A stretch of 12,388 nt of DNA from an uncultured Elusimicrobiales bacterium (lineage in GTDB: Bacteria > Elusimicrobiota > Elusimicrobia > Elusimicrobiales > Elusimicrobiaceae): NCBI GenBank assembly GCA_905235355.1, contig CAJOLM010000023.1, positions 1-12,388 of the forward strand, read 5' to 3'. The position numbers were made by a program, and so were the translations under genes. The notes below the pieces were generated by a model. The model made no database searches. It was not told the DNA's origin and worked only from the letters and a program-made list of their open reading frames with translations. This document shows, piece by piece, positions 12,226-12,388 of this stretch (position 1 is its first letter; every line of letters starts with the position of its first letter).

Positions 12226-12259
12226 AAAACTCCCCAGGTATTACGCCCGGGGAGTTTTT
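12226..12259. terminator. Bidirectional terminator between the binding-protein gene and pilin 3
   Basis: aaaactcccc (12226-12235) pairs with ggggagtttt (12249-12258) around a 13-nt loop. The left A run and right T run suit both strands, ending the binding-protein gene and the convergent partial pilin. Confidence 0.88.
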
Positions 12260-12273
12260 GTGAGTGGCGCATT

Positions 12274-12388
12274 TTATATCGGATAACAATTTTCTAGATT
12301 GTTGTTCCACGGGCAATCAATAGGAGTGTTTGAAAACGTTTTGCATGACTGGTTGGACTTTGTATCTTCTTTATACGCTTCACAATAG
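12274..12388 (-). CDS. C-terminal fragment of a third pilin-like protein (runs off the window)
   Basis: The minus frame is open from the window edge to a TAA at 12274-12276, giving 37 complete codons that start YCEAYKEDTKSNQSCKTF and end ENCYPI. The C-x-x-Y-x-x-D-T-n-C-K-x-F pattern matches the C-terminus of pilin 2 (CYEYDTDKWCKGLF), and the cysteine content (2, 15, 25, 34 of the fragment) fits the pilins here. The class III signal would lie outside the window, so the call rests on the C-terminal motif, the strand and the shared terminator arrangement. Too short to place in a subfamily. Confidence 0.6.
   Translation of the reverse strand, partial: YCEAYKEDTKSNQSCKTFSNTPIDCPWNNNLENCYPI

Noticed and set aside
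11804..12316. Minus-strand ORF across the end of the binding-protein gene
   Set aside because: It is antisense to a well-supported coding region and crosses the terminator; no family features.

Overview
The window looks like a chromosomal segment from a gut-type Elusimicrobiota bacterium (Elusimicrobium-like). This is inferred mainly from two complete and one partial pilin/pseudopilin genes with the signature AFTLIELLVVVLIIGIL and cysteine-rich C-termini. They are scattered singly among housekeeping genes, as expected in pilin-rich Elusimicrobium genomes. The assignment is made from pattern recognition alone, without a database search.

Layout. (1) 85-4178, minus strand: a tight run sdaA - ispH - pfkA - rlmB (serine deamination, last step of the MEP isoprenoid pathway, glycolytic phosphofructokinase, 23S rRNA 2'-O-methylation) ending in a strong terminator at 85-108. 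(2) 4217-5373, plus strand, divergent from sdaA: mntP (Mn2+ exporter) followed by a diverged MntP-like paralogue that has lost one of two membrane aspartates. (3) 5388-6870, an RNA-rich zone: a tRNA with CAU anticodon, a terminator, a structured repeat copy (E1), a minus-strand pilin gene with a hairpin-rich leader, tRNA-Gln(CUG), a second structured repeat copy (E2), a partial duplicate of the tRNA-Gln 3' end, and an attenuator-like hairpin directly before lysS. (4) 6871-8391: lysS. (5) 8438-9238, minus strand: a second pilin with an unusual 103-residue leader encoded by palindromic DNA. (6) 9437-12205, plus strand: tRNA-Pro(UGG), then, seven bases later, a C39-like cysteine peptidase overlapping (ATGA) a peptide-type ABC solute-binding lipoprotein. 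(7) 12274-12388, minus strand: the C-terminus of a third pilin-like protein, cut by the window edge.

The most unusual content is non-coding or dual-use. E1 and E2, each starting about 30-50 nt after a tRNA, share a 28-nt constant block. Each also has a hairpin whose 5-bp inner stem differs completely between copies but keeps perfect pairing and the same CTGC loop. The second pilin's leader holds three 8-bp/9-nt/8-bp hairpins at an exact 48-bp period. Its promoter appears to have a 12-base homopolymer between -35 and -10, suggesting phase variation. Several genes (C39 gene, ispH, mntP) lack a Shine-Dalgarno sequence and may be read from leaderless mRNAs.
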